Shown: piece by piece, positions 25,366 to 34,068 of the stretch
Numbering within the stretch: position 1 is the first letter of the stretch
Layout: every line of letters begins with the position of its first letter
Program-made: the position numbers and the translations under genes
NCBI GenBank assembly: GCA_947475875.1
Contig: CANJME010000023.1
Location: 1 to 37,349, forward strand
DNA: 37,349 nt
Direction: 5' to 3'
Origin: Caulobacteraceae bacterium
GTDB taxonomy: Bacteria > Pseudomonadota > Alphaproteobacteria > Caulobacterales > Caulobacteraceae
Notes under the pieces: model-generated
Seen by the model: only the letters and a program-made list of their open reading frames with translations
What the model was told of the DNA's origin: nothing
Database searches by the model: none

Positions 25366-25826
25366 GGGGCAAAGCTCGAGCGGCCGGAAATGCCCCAGCG
25401 CCCATTGCGAAGCTCGATGATGTAGAGCGAGTTGAAGCGCGACAGCACCGTGTTGTCCTTCCGGTAGCGAACGAAGGTGGTCAGCATGTGGGCCTTGGTC
25501 GCCTCGCACTGCACGATCTGGCGTTTTTCCCAGGCCGAATGGTCCCAGCCTTCGGCGCCCAGCCGCGCGAAGGAGTTTTCCAGGTCTGCCGGCGAATTCA
25601 GCACCGTCAGCTTGTTGGAGGCGATGCGGATCGACGGGAAATTGAAGGTGGCTCCCCATTTCACCGCGTCCTTGGTGTTGAAACTCGACATAAACCGGTC
25701 GGTCACCTCGTAAGCCGGCCCGTAAGCCGCGCACGCCTTGAAGGCGGTATCCTGCGGGCTTGTCGTGGCGCAGGCGGCCACGGCCAGAAGCGCGAATAAC
25801 CCCGCTGCGACGTCCAGCTTCCGCAT
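25362..25826 (-). CDS. Putative NTF2/SnoaL-like lipoprotein
   Basis: A 154-residue protein with a lipoprotein signal ending AVAACATT (Cys19). The mature part has the helix-strand order of NTF2/SnoaL-like folds (YEVTDRFMSSFNTKDAVKW at the front, TFVRYRKDNTVLSRFNSLYI and NGRWGISGRSSF at the end), a common ligand-binding or stability fold. No catalytic residues are evident. It is co-oriented and overlapping with the DUF3147-like gene and divergent from the copper monooxygenase fusion at 25967. The fold assignment is from pattern only. Confidence 0.6.
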   Translation of the reverse strand: MRKLDVAAGLFALLAVAACATTSPQDTAFKACAAYGPAYEVTDRFMSSFNTKDAVKWGATFNFPSIRIASNKLTVLNSPADLENSFARLGAEGWDHSAWEKRQIVQCEATKAHMLTTFVRYRKDNTVLSRFNSLYIIELRNGRWGISGRSSFAP

Positions 25827-25966
25827 TTCACCCTCCCAGGTTCTGCTTCGCCCCAGCCTAATGCGCCCGGACGGTTGTTACCACCCGGTCCAGAAAACGC
25901 TGGTCTTTTGACCGGCCTGTGTCAGGCTACGGCCAAAGGCCGCCAGGGGCCTGCTGGGAGAACGTC

Positions 25967-28060
25967 ATGAAAACCACCCGTTTGCTGGCCTCCGTGGCCG
26001 TCGCCGCCATGGTCGGAGTGTGGGGTTTCGCCGGAGCGCCGGGCCATTCGGGCCAGGCCGCCGCCGCCGCGCCCAAGGTCGATAATTTCGAGCTGACCGA
26101 CCAGTCGCTACACGCCTGGAACCTCTACCAAATGGCGGACGCCAAGGCGGTGGTGTTCATCACCCAGGCCAATGGCGATGCGGTGGTTCGCGCCAATGCG
26201 GCGACCTACAGCGCCCTGCAGAGCGCCTATAGCGGCAAGGGCGTCGAGTTTTTCATGCTGAACGCCTCCACCGGCGACACCCGCGAGGCGGTGGCCAGGG
26301 AAGCGGCTGACTATCATCTCGACATGAGAATCCTGCAGGACACCCTGCAGCTGGTCTCCGAACAGATGGAGGTCAGCAAGACCGGTGAGGTGATCGTTGT
26401 CGATCCCAAGACCTGGAGCATTGTCTATCGCGGTCCGGTCGATGATCGGGTGACGAAGGAGCGCACCAAGACCGCGGCCACCAAGACCTACGCCAAGGAT
26501 GCGCTGGATGCGCTGCTCGCTGGTCGCCCGATCGCCGTGGCGCGCGTCGCCGCGCCGGGCTCGAACTTCGCCCTGCTCAAGGCCAGCGAACAGTCGAACA
26601 AGATTTCCTACGTCAAGGACGTCGCTCCGATTATTCAGGCCAAGTGCGTGTCCTGCCACCAGGAAGGCAGCATCGGCCCGATGACCCTGGTCAACTACGA
26701 CCAGGTCAAGGGCCACTCGCTGATGATCCGCGAGGTGATCCGCACCAAGCGTATGCCGCCGTTCCACGCCGACCCACGTATCGGCCACTTCAGCAATGAC
26801 AAGAGCCTGTCGTCCGATCAGATCCGCACTCTGGTGCGCTGGATCGACGAGGGCGCGCAGCGCGGAACCGGCGCCGATCCTCTGGCGGCCCAGACCTTCA
26901 AGGCGCTCGAGTGGCCGCTGGGCACACCCGACGTGGTGCTGAACATCCCGGCCTTCTCGATTCCCGCCAACGGCGTCGTGCAGTACCAGGCCCCCTGGGT
27001 TCCCATGCCGGCCGGCCTCGGCGAACGCTGGCTGCGCGCCTCGACCATCAAGGTCGACCAGCGCCAGGGCGTGCACCATGTGCTGACCCATTACCTCTCC
27101 ACCCTTCCCACCACCGGCGACCAGACCCGGGGCGGCGGCGGCTCGGGCGTGTCCGTGGGCGGCTATGCAGTCGGCTCGGAATCGACGGTGATGCCGGCCT
27201 CGACCGGCAGCCTGATCCCCGCCGGCGGCGGAGTCGGCTTCCAGATGCACTACACCCCATTCGGCAAGCAGGCGGTCGATAACACCAAGGTCGGCCTCTA
27301 TTTCTACGAAAAGGGCAAGGAGCCGACCTATGTGATGCGCAACGCCGTGATCACAGATCCGGCGCTCAGCATTCCGGCCGATGACGGCCACTGGCAAGAC
27401 ACCGCCTATATGACCTTCCCCAAGGACGCGACGCTCTATTCGGCCTTCCCGCACGCGCACTACCGGGCGGTGTCGACCAGCCTCGAAGCGATGTATCCGG
27501 ACGGCCGGCGTGAGATGCTGCTCGCCCTGCCGCACTACGACTTCAACTGGCAGGGGGCATACGTTTTCGAAAAGCCGATCGACCTTCCGGCCGGCACCAA
27601 GCTGATCGCGCACTACACCTATGACAACTCGACGCGCAATCCGGCCAACCCGGACCACAAGGTCAATGTCCGCTGGGGCGAGCAGTCGTTCCAGGAGATG
27701 TTCTACATGTCCTTCTCCTATCTGTGGAAGGAAGAGACCGCCGCCCATCGGGTGACTTATGAGCGGGAACTCTCGGCCAGCGCCGCCTTCGGGCGCATGG
27801 ACAAGAACGTCTCCGGCAAGATCGAGCTTTCGGAAGCAACCGCCAATATCAAGCCGCTGTTCTCGATGTTCGATCGCAACGGCGACGGGGGCCTCGACAG
27901 CACCGAGCTGGCGGCGGCGCAAACCACCGCGCCGCGCGCTGTTCCCGCTGGACGCGGCGCTCCGGCGGCCGCGCCGACCCAGGCCGGCGCTCCCGCGCCA
28001 GCCGCCAGCGCAGCTCCGCGTACGCCTGAGGCCAGCAACCCGGCCCGCCCGCAAGGGTAA
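25967..28060 (+). CDS. Redoxin-like - cytochrome c - PHM-type copper monooxygenase - EF-hand fusion
   Basis: A 697-residue exported protein (signal ~1-35). Residues ~38-205 form a thioredoxin/redoxin-like domain, but the active-site loop reads ITQANGDAVVR with no Cys, so it cannot do dithiol chemistry. A single heme site CVSCH (227-231) follows, with Met and MPPFHADP downstream. Then comes a domain with every copper ligand of peptidylglycine/dopamine monooxygenases in order: His370-His371 (GVHHVL), His428 (FQMHYT), His496 and His498 (FPHAHYR), Met578 (FQEMFY). Two EF-hand-like loops follow (DKNVSGKIELSE, DRNGDGGLDSTE), then a Pro/Ala tail. Likely role: hydroxylation of an unknown substrate in the periplasm or outside, with the cytochrome supplying electrons. 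The ATG at 25967 has GGGAG before it; an earlier GTG at 25919 lacks support. Confidence 0.8.
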   Translation: MKTTRLLASVAVAAMVGVWGFAGAPGHSGQAAAAAPKVDNFELTDQSLHAWNLYQMADAKAVVFITQANGDAVVRANAATYSALQSAYSGKGVEFFMLNASTGDTREAVAREAADYHLDMRILQDTLQLVSEQMEVSKTGEVIVVDPKTWSIVYRGPVDDRVTKERTKTAATKTYAKDALDALLAGRPIAVARVAAPGSNFALLKASEQSNKISYVKDVAPIIQAKCVSCHQEGSIGPMTLVNYDQVKGHSLMIREVIRTKRMPPFHADPRIGHFSNDKSLSSDQIRTLVRWIDEGAQRGTGADPLAAQTFKALEWPLGTPDVVLNIPAFSIPANGVVQYQAPWVPMPAGLGERWLRASTIKVDQRQGVHHVLTHYLSTLPTTGDQTRGGGGSGVSVGGYAVGSESTVMPASTGSLIPAGGGVGFQMHYTPFGKQAVDNTKVGLYFYEKGKEPTYVMRNAVITDPALSIPADDGHWQDTAYMTFPKDATLYSAFPHAHYRAVSTSLEAMYPDGRREMLLALPHYDFNWQGAYVFEKPIDLPAGTKLIAHYTYDNSTRNPANPDHKVNVRWGEQSFQEMFYMSFSYLWKEETAAHRVTYERELSASAAFGRMDKNVSGKIELSEATANIKPLFSMFDRNGDGGLDSTELAAAQTTAPRAVPAGRGAPAAAPTQAGAPAPAASAAPRTPEASNPARPQG

Positions 28061-28133
28061 GTGCATTCTTCCTTGCGCTAACGGCGCTTCGCGCCTGCTT
28101 GAGCGCGGGGGTTAATTGCGGCAAGGTTCGTCA

Positions 28134-30239
28134 ATGCGCAAAGCATTGACCTGGGCGGTCCTCGCGGCCGCCCTTACTTTGTCGGGAACCACTGTTATGG
28201 CCCAGGCTCCCGCGGCGGCCGATCCCAACGCCTATCTGGAAGAGATCGAGGGCGAGCGGGCCCTGGCCTTCGCCCGGGCCGAGAACGCCCGCACCCTGCC
28301 GGTGCTGGAAGGCGATCAGCGCTACAAGACCAATTACGATCAGGCCCTGGCCATCGCTACGGCGACCGACCGCATTCCCGACGTCGGTTTTGCGGGGACG
28401 GGGTCTTTACGCAACTTCTGGCAGGACCCGGAGCATGTGCGGGGCATCTGGCGCGAGACGACGCGGGCCAGCTACGCCGGCGCGCAACCGGCTTGGCGCA
28501 CCCTGCTGGACCTCGACGCGGTGGCCAAGGCCGAGAACAAGAACTGGGTGTGGAAGGCGGCCCACTGCCTGGCTCCGGACGACGCGCTCTGCCTGATCGA
28601 GCTGTCGGACGGCGGCAAGGACGCGGTCACCGTGCGCGAGTTCGACACCCGCACCGGCCGGTTCGTGACCGGCGGTTTCGTCTCGCCCGAGGCCAAGCAG
28701 GACGTGGCCTGGCTGGACGCCGACACTGTGCTGATCGGCACCGACTGGGGCGCCGGCTCCATGACCACCTCCGGCTATCCCTACATCGTCAAGCAATGGA
28801 AGCGGGGAACCCCGCTCGCTTCGGCCCTGGAGATCTTCCGTGGCAAGCCCGAAGACGTGGCGACCTCGGCCGCGGTGCTGCGCGATCAGGCCGGCAAGGT
28901 CGCCGCGGTGATGATGGAGCGGTCGGTCAGCTTCTTTGAAACCCAGCACCTGCTGCAGGTCGGCGACGGGGTCTTCCGGCCGCTGAACCTGCCGGCCAAA
29001 TCAACCCTGCAGGGCCTGGTTGATGACGAGTTGATCTTCACCCTGGAAGAGGACTGGAAGGGCACGGTGTTCCGCGAGGGCGATCTCATTTCGATGAGCC
29101 TCACCGAACTGAAGCGTAATCCGGCCAGCCCGCCGTCGCTGGTGCTGCGGCCGGCCGCCAACCAGTCGGTCGAAACCGTGATGACCACCAACGGACGGCT
29201 GGTGGTTGCTCTGTATCAGGACGTCAAGGGCGGGCTGATCTCCTTCGTCCACGGGCGGGGCGGTTGGACCCAGCGTCGGCTCGATCTGCCGGACTTCATG
29301 TCGGTGACCATCGGCTCAGCCAGCGACCGCGATGACAAGGTGATGGTGACGGTGGCCAACTACATCACGCCCACCACGCAATATCTGGTCGACGCCGCCT
29401 CCGGCGAATCCAGCAAGATCAAGACCCTGCCGGCCCGGTTCGACGCGTCGAAGCACGTCATGACGCAGTACTGGGTGACCTCGAACGACGGGACGCGCAT
29501 TCCCTATTTCGTCGTCAGGCCCCTCGACATGAAGGAAGACGGCGCGACGCCGACCTTGCTCTACGCCTATGGCGGCTTCCAGATTTCCATGACGCCGTCC
29601 TACTCGGGCACCATCGGCAAGCTGTGGCTCGAGCATGGCGGGGCCTATGTGGTGGCCAATATCCGCGGCGGCGGCGAGTTCGGGCCCAAGTGGCACAACG
29701 CCGCCCTGAAGGCCGACCGGCAAAAAGCCTATGACGACTTCTTTGCGGTCTCCGAGGACCTGATCCGGCGCAAGATCACTTCGCCCCGCAGGCTCGGCAT
29801 CATGGGAGGCTCAAACGGCGGGCTGCTCATGGGCGTGGCCCTCACCCAGCGGCCCGAGCTCTACCACGCCATCGTCATCCAGGTGCCGCTGTTCGACATG
29901 CTGGGCTACACCAGGCTGGGTGCCGGCGCCTCGTGGATCGGCGAATACGGCGATCCGGACATTCCGGCCGAGCGATCCTGGCTCGCCCGCTATTCGCCCT
30001 ACCAGAACCTGCGCGCCGGCATGGCCTATCCCGAGGTCTATATCGACACCTCGACCAAGGACGACCGGGTCCATCCCGCCCACGCCCGCAAGGCGGCGGC
30101 GGGCCTGAAGGCGCTGGGCTATCCGTTCCTCTATTATGAGAACATCGACGGCGGCCATTCGGCGGCGGCCAACCTGAATGAGGCGGCCCGGCGCTCGGCG
30201 CTGGAATTCACCTACCTCGCCCAGAAGCTGATGGATTGA
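28134..30239 (+). CDS. Exported prolyl oligopeptidase family serine peptidase (S9A)
   Basis: A 701-residue protein with a signal peptide (~1-23, ending VMAQA). The N-terminal part is the seven-bladed propeller that gates the active site; the C-terminal alpha/beta-hydrolase carries the catalytic Ser in [10 protein letters not shown], Asp in [14 protein letters not shown], and His in DGGHSAAAN. It cleaves after proline, or has a related specificity, in short peptides. I chose the ATG at 28134; a TTG at 28116 would add six residues without a better ribosome-binding site. It lies 73 nt after the copper monooxygenase fusion, and its TGA overlaps the next ATG by one base, so it is coupled to the pterin dehydratase. 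Extra length at the N-terminus before the propeller is normal for S9A. Confidence 0.88.
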   Translation: MRKALTWAVLAAALTLSGTTVMAQAPAAADPNAYLEEIEGERALAFARAENARTLPVLEGDQRYKTNYDQALAIATATDRIPDVGFAGTGSLRNFWQDPEHVRGIWRETTRASYAGAQPAWRTLLDLDAVAKAENKNWVWKAAHCLAPDDALCLIELSDGGKDAVTVREFDTRTGRFVTGGFVSPEAKQDVAWLDADTVLIGTDWGAGSMTTSGYPYIVKQWKRGTPLASALEIFRGKPEDVATSAAVLRDQAGKVAAVMMERSVSFFETQHLLQVGDGVFRPLNLPAKSTLQGLVDDELIFTLEEDWKGTVFREGDLISMSLTELKRNPASPPSLVLRPAANQSVETVMTTNGRLVVALYQDVKGGLISFVHGRGGWTQRRLDLPDFMSVTIGSASDRDDKVMVTVANYITPTTQYLVDAASGESSKIKTLPARFDASKHVMTQYWVTSNDGTRIPYFVVRPLDMKEDGATPTLLYAYGGFQISMTPSYSGTIGKLWLEHGGAYVVANIRGGGEFGPKWHNAALKADRQKAYDDFFAVSEDLIRRKITSPRRLGIMGGSNGGLLMGVALTQRPELYHAIVIQVPLFDMLGYTRLGAGASWIGEYGDPDIPAERSWLARYSPYQNLRAGMAYPEVYIDTSTKDDRVHPAHARKAAAGLKALGYPFLYYENIDGGHSAAANLNEAARRSALEFTYLAQKLMD

Positions 30240-30514
30240 TGGAGGAGCTCGACGGTCTCGACGAGGTTCTGACCGCCGGCTGGACCCTGGCCGAGGATGG
30301 CAAGTCGATTTCGCGTTCCTTCAGGTTCGCCGACTTCTCCCAGGCCTTCGCCTTCATGACCGCCGTAGCCCTGTCCGCCGAAAAGATGGACCACCACCCC
30401 GACTGGACCAATGCCTACAACCGGGTCGACGTAACGCTGTCGAGCCACGACATCGGGGGGTTGTCCGCGCGGGATGTAAAGCTCGCGAAACGGATGAACG
30501 CGCTGGCTGGCTAG
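30239..30514 (+). CDS. phhB: Pterin-4a-carbinolamine dehydratase
   Basis: A 91-residue protein matching 4a-hydroxytetrahydrobiopterin dehydratase in full length. The active-site motif [22 protein letters not shown] contains the two catalytic His and the family's HHP-[DE]-W core. It regenerates pterin cofactor after aromatic amino acid hydroxylation, and can act as a dimerisation cofactor. No phenylalanine hydroxylase lies in the window. The ATG at 30239 overlaps the peptidase TGA (TGATG); a TTG one codon earlier is equally in frame. The coupling to a peptidase and a copper monooxygenase, which does not use pterin, is not explained. Confidence 0.88.
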   Translation: MEELDGLDEVLTAGWTLAEDGKSISRSFRFADFSQAFAFMTAVALSAEKMDHHPDWTNAYNRVDVTLSSHDIGGLSARDVKLAKRMNALAG

Positions 30515-30568
30515 ACCCGGCGCCGGGTCGCCTCTAAAGCCCTCGCAAAGCTTTCAACGGAGAATATC

Positions 30569-31384
30569 ATGGGCAGACTCGACGGGAAGGTGGCGATCGT
30601 TTCGGGCGCCGCGAGCGGTATTGGCCGGGCGAGCGCGAAACTGTTCGCGAGCGAGGGCGCCGCCGTCGTCGCCACCGACCGGGCCGAGGGCGTCGAGGAA
30701 ACCGTGCGCGAAATTCACGCGGGCGGCGGCAAGGCCATCGCCCTGATTGGCGACACCTCCAACGAGGGCGATGTGATGAACTGGGTGGCTACGGCGGTCA
30801 GCGAGTTCGGCGGTCTCGACATCCTCTACGCAAACGCCGGGGTCTCCAGCGCCACGGAAGGGTTCGCGCCCTTCCTGGAGCAGTCGGCGGACACCTGGTC
30901 GACGGTGCTGCGCATCAACACCATCGGCCCGTTCCTGGCCATCAAGCACGCCGCGCCCGCCATGATCGCGCGCGGCGGCGGGGCCATCGTCTGCACCGCC
31001 TCGGTCGCCGGCATCCGCTATGGCGCGGGCCCCGCCCACTATTCGGCCAGCAAGGCCGGGGTGATGAATTTGGTTTCGACGGCAGCCCAGGAGCTGTTCG
31101 GGACGAACGTCCGGGTCAACGGCATCTGCCCGGGCCTGATCGAAACCGGCATGACCAAGCCCGTCTATGACCGGGCCCGCGCCAAGGGCACGGAAGGCAA
31201 GATCGGCCAGCTCAATCCCCTGATGCGCGGCGGCCAGCCGGAAGAGATCGCCGCGGCGGCGCTGTTCCTGGTTTCGGACGAAGCCTCCTACGTCAACGGT
31301 CACTGCCTGGTGGTGGACGGTGGGCTTTCAAGTTCGCACCCGGTGGCAGGCCGGCGGCCGATGGTGCTCGGAACGCCGGGCTAG
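30569..31384 (+). CDS. Short-chain dehydrogenase/reductase
   Basis: A 271-residue classical SDR. The cofactor motif SGAASGIGRA lies at ~11-20, NAG at ~90 (YANAGVS), catalytic Ser in CTASVAG, and YSASK with the catalytic Tyr and Lys. NADH preference is suggested by an acidic residue after the second strand (VVATDRAEG). C-terminal ASYVNGHCLVVDGG is typical. The substrate cannot be told. It follows the pterin dehydratase by 54 nt, with GGAG before the ATG, and precedes a REP-like pair and the PQQ dehydrogenase. It may oxidise or reduce alcohol/ketone products of that enzyme, but that is inference only. Confidence 0.85.
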   Translation: MGRLDGKVAIVSGAASGIGRASAKLFASEGAAVVATDRAEGVEETVREIHAGGGKAIALIGDTSNEGDVMNWVATAVSEFGGLDILYANAGVSSATEGFAPFLEQSADTWSTVLRINTIGPFLAIKHAAPAMIARGGGAIVCTASVAGIRYGAGPAHYSASKAGVMNLVSTAAQELFGTNVRVNGICPGLIETGMTKPVYDRARAKGTEGKIGQLNPLMRGGQPEEIAAAALFLVSDEASYVNGHCLVVDGGLSSSHPVAGRRPMVLGTPG

Positions 31385-31410
31385 GGAGCAACTCTCTCTC
31401 CTTCCGTTTG

Positions 31411-31493
31411 TCCCCGCGAAGGCGGGGATCCAACCGCTGGCGCCGACTGCGCCTCTTTCACCGCCAATGGCTGGGTCCCTGCCTTCGCGGGGA
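31411..31493. repeat. Second inverted pair of REP-like palindromes
   Basis: Left unit TCCCCGC-GAAG-GCGGGGA (31411-31428) and right unit TCCCTGC-CTTC-GCGGGGA (31476-31493, one mismatch) face each other about 47 bp apart, as in the pair at 20681-20774, with matching CTTCC, ATCCA and TGGGT edges. It lies between the SDR and the PQQ dehydrogenase. The intervening sequence differs from the first pair. Confidence 0.7.
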
Positions 31494-31550
31494 CGTTCGG
31501 TTGTGGGAAACAGCCGTGCTAGGCTAATAAAAAAAGCGGGGGAAAGTTCG

Positions 31551-33452
31551 ATGTTGAAGCGCGCAATTCCTGTGGCCGGCGCCGCTCTGGCCATTTTTGT
31601 CTTGGGTTCATCGGCTATCGCCCAACCCCCAGCCGCTGCTCCCGGAAGAGCCGGACGGGGCGGAGCCGCCGCTCCGGCCGCCGCGCCCGGCTTTGTGCTG
31701 CCGCCCGAAAACGCCGGCGGCCGCTACGCCGGCAATGGCGAACCCGACTTCAAGTCGCGCTGCGCCGCATGTCACGATCCGGCGGTGGGCCGCGCGCCCA
31801 GCCGGGCGGAACTCGAAACCCGGTCGTCGGAAGACATCTATGACGCTATCAAGGACGGCTCGATGGCCACCCAGGCCGCGGGACTGAACGAAACCCAACT
31901 CTACGCCATCGCCTATTTCCTGACCCACAAGGCGCCGGTGCCGCGCACTTCAGCGCCCGATCCCAATCGCTGCGCCACGCAAAAGCCGCTCGATCTGCGC
32001 GCCGGTGTCTGGAACGGCTGGGGCGTCGATCCGGCCAACAGCCGCTATCAGCCGAACCCTGGCCTGACCACGGCTCAGGTGCCGACCCTCAAGGTCAAGT
32101 GGTCGTTCTCCTATCCAGGCACCAAGAACGCCCAGGCCACCGTCTTCGGCGGCCGGGTCTGGGTCGCCTCCATGGCCGGCAAGATCTATTCACTCGATGC
32201 GAAGACCGGCTGCGTCTACTGGCGCACCGACCAGCGGGCGGGCGTGCGCGCCACCATGACCGTGGCGCGCAATCCTTCAGCGCCCAGCAAATACGCTCTC
32301 TATCTGGGTGATGACCGTCAGTATGTGCGCGCCCTCGACGCCCTCTCCGGCAAGGAGCTTTGGGCGACCCGCATCGGCGACCACGTCTCGGGCCGCATCT
32401 CCGGCGCGCCGACGCTCTACAACGGCGTCATCTACGCCGCGCTGGCCTCGGGCGAGGAAAACCTGATGGGGACCAGCAACTACAAGTGCTGCACTTTCCG
32501 CGGCGCGGTGGCGGCCGTGGATGCGCGCACCGGGCGCCTGATGTGGAAACGCGAGGTAATTTCGGCCCCCCTGACGCCAACGGGCCTCAATCGTTTCGGC
32601 GGCCAAATGTATGGACCGGCCGGCGCCGGCATCTGGTCGGCGCCGACCATCGACGCCAGGCGCGGCCAGCTGCTGGTCGGCACCGGCAACAGCTATACCG
32701 AAGTCGAGACCGCCGCCTCCGACGCGCTGGTCGCCATCGACCTCAAGACGGGCGCCATTCGCTGGACCACCCAGGTCCTGCCCCACGACAATGCCGTCGG
32801 CGGTTGTCACCAGGGCGCCAACTGCCCGCCGGCGCCCGACTACGACTTCGGCTCCTCGCCCCACATCATCACTGTGGCCGGCAAGGACCTGATCGTCGAG
32901 GGCAACAAGTCAGCCATCGCCTACGCCTTCGATCCCACCGACGGCCACATCGTCTGGCAAACGCCCAAGCTGGGATCCGGCGGCGCCCTGGGCGGCTTCG
33001 AGTTCGGCTCGGCCACGGACGGCAAGCTGTTCTACGGCGGGCTGGCTGACGCCGGCGGGACCAACGCCAAGCCCGGCCTCATGGCGCTCAACCCGGCCAA
33101 TGGGGCGGTGGTCTGGCGAGTGGACGGCGAGCGGGTGGCGACCTGCCGCGTGCCCTCCGGCCGTTGCGCGCCGGGCTATTCGGCAGCGGTGAGCGTCATC
33201 CCGGGCGTGGTGTTCGCCGGCGACATGAACGGCTGGCTGCGCGCCTTTGACGCCGCGACGGGGCGCGAGCTCTGGAAATACGAAACCACCCTGCCGCTCG
33301 ATACGGCCAACGGCGTCAAGGGCGCCGTCGGCGGTTCAATCGACAATGCGGGCCCGACCATCGCCGGCGGCATGGTCTATGTGCACTCCGGCTACAACGG
33401 CAACGCCGGCGGCAATAATGTACTGATCGCGTTTTCGCCTGACGGAAGGTGA
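31551..33452 (+). CDS. Cytochrome c-PQQ dehydrogenase, polyvinyl-alcohol-dehydrogenase-like
   Basis: A 633-residue exported quinohemoprotein. After a signal peptide (~1-25) and an Ala/Gly/Pro linker, a small cytochrome c domain holds CAACH (71-75) and a Met-containing helix. The rest is an eight-bladed PQQ propeller with tryptophan-docking repeats (GKIYSLDAKTGCVYWRT, AVDARTGRLMWKRE, IDLKTGAIRWTT, AFDAATGRELWKYE). A vicinal disulfide pair sits at Cys313-Cys314 in YKCCTFRG. N-terminal heme plus the CC loop fit polyvinyl-alcohol dehydrogenase (cytochrome), EC 1.1.2.6, better than methanol dehydrogenases, where heme is absent or C-terminal. The substrate may be any secondary alcohol or polyol. 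The ATG at 31551 has GGGGGAAAG upstream; the in-frame extension to 31320 reads through the REP-like pair and is rejected. Confidence 0.85.
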   Translation: MLKRAIPVAGAALAIFVLGSSAIAQPPAAAPGRAGRGGAAAPAAAPGFVLPPENAGGRYAGNGEPDFKSRCAACHDPAVGRAPSRAELETRSSEDIYDAIKDGSMATQAAGLNETQLYAIAYFLTHKAPVPRTSAPDPNRCATQKPLDLRAGVWNGWGVDPANSRYQPNPGLTTAQVPTLKVKWSFSYPGTKNAQATVFGGRVWVASMAGKIYSLDAKTGCVYWRTDQRAGVRATMTVARNPSAPSKYALYLGDDRQYVRALDALSGKELWATRIGDHVSGRISGAPTLYNGVIYAALASGEENLMGTSNYKCCTFRGAVAAVDARTGRLMWKREVISAPLTPTGLNRFGGQMYGPAGAGIWSAPTIDARRGQLLVGTGNSYTEVETAASDALVAIDLKTGAIRWTTQVLPHDNAVGGCHQGANCPPAPDYDFGSSPHIITVAGKDLIVEGNKSAIAYAFDPTDGHIVWQTPKLGSGGALGGFEFGSATDGKLFYGGLADAGGTNAKPGLMALNPANGAVVWRVDGERVATCRVPSGRCAPGYSAAVSVIPGVVFAGDMNGWLRAFDAATGRELWKYETTLPLDTANGVKGAVGGSIDNAGPTIAGGMVYVHSGYNGNAGGNNVLIAFSPDGR

Positions 33453-33480
33453 GGAGCGGTCGCCGCCCCGGCGGCAGCAT

Positions 33481-33536
33481 GGAATGGCCAACGATTTGGC
33501 CATTCCCGCGACGAACGCCCGCGCTCTGGCGCGGGC
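33481..33536. terminator. Two tandem hairpins between converging genes
   Basis: GGAATGGCCA...TGGCCATTCC (33481-33506, 10-bp perfect arms, 6-nt loop) is followed by GCCCGCG-CTCTGG-CGCGGGC (33517-33536, 7-bp arms). They fill the gap between the PQQ dehydrogenase on the plus strand and the CBS protein on the minus strand, so they can serve both as terminators. Neither has a U-tract. Confidence 0.5.
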
Positions 33537-33545
33537 AGGCCCCTG

Positions 33546-33983
33546 TCAGATCGCGGCCTGGGAATGCGGGCCGCCGGGGCGGCTGATTTCCCGGAGCGCT
33601 TTGCCGAGATCCTTGCGCGATTCCTTGCCGGCAAGGTCGCTCAGCGAGACAATGCCGATCAGGCGCTTTTCGCGAGTGAGCACGGGAAGTCGGCGAACCT
33701 GCAGCTCGCCCATGTTCTCCAGAACGGCGTCGCAGTCGTCGTCCTCGAAGCAATAGCGGATCTCCCCGCTCATCGCTTCGCTGACCAGGGTTTCCGGACC
33801 TTTGCCTTCAGCGACGGCGCGGACGGTGATGTCGCGGTCGGTGATCATGCCGACCAGCCGGTCATTGTCGCCCACCGGCAGGGAGCCGGCGTCGCATTCG
33901 GCCATGAGGGTCGCGGCCTGGCGGATGGTGTCGTTCGGACCGGTGATCTTCACGTCACGGGTCATGCACTCGTTCACTCTCAT
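33546..33983 (-). CDS. CBS-pair domain protein
   Basis: A 145-residue cytoplasmic protein made of two CBS motifs: MTRDVKITGPNDTIRQAATLM...LVGMITDRDITVRAVAEG and EAMSGEIRYCFEDDDCDAVLENM...LIGIVSLSDLAG (each given in parts). Together they form one Bateman module, which in known cases binds adenine nucleotides. No enzymatic or DNA-binding partner domain is attached, so it probably regulates another protein. It stands alone between two sets of hairpins. An in-frame ATG at 33965 (MTRDV) is an alternative start; neither has a strong ribosome-binding site. Confidence 0.85.
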   Translation of the reverse strand: MRVNECMTRDVKITGPNDTIRQAATLMAECDAGSLPVGDNDRLVGMITDRDITVRAVAEGKGPETLVSEAMSGEIRYCFEDDDCDAVLENMGELQVRRLPVLTREKRLIGIVSLSDLAGKESRKDLGKALREISRPGGPHSQAAI

Positions 33984-34021
33984 CGGGAGGCCTCATGATT
34001 ATCTGGAAAGGCCGGCGGATC

Positions 34022-34044
34022 GCCGGTTCGCATAGAGAACCGGC
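34022..34044 (-). terminator. Hairpin after the FMN reductase gene
   Basis: GCCGGTTC-GCATAGA-GAACCGGC, with 8-bp perfect arms, lies 25 nt past the stop of the minus-strand reductase and before the CBS gene. Read on the minus strand it is followed by GATCCGCCGGCCTTTCC, not a true U-tract, so it is a possible but weak terminator for the acyl-CoA synthetase/reductase pair. Confidence 0.4.
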
Positions 34045-34068
34045 AGGAGGGTGATGAGTTCCGGCAGC

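Noticed and set aside
25827-25966. Possible promoter (TTGACC) before the copper monooxygenase gene
   Set aside because: A TTGACC is present, but no credible -10 element is found at the right spacing.
28083-28095. GGCGC-TTC-GCGCC hairpin after the copper monooxygenase gene
   Set aside because: Only 5-bp arms and no T-run; too likely by chance in GC-rich DNA to call a terminator.
31320-31550. N-terminal extension of the PQQ dehydrogenase
   Set aside because: It overlaps the SDR end and a REP-like pair, and would bury the signal peptide that starts at 31551.
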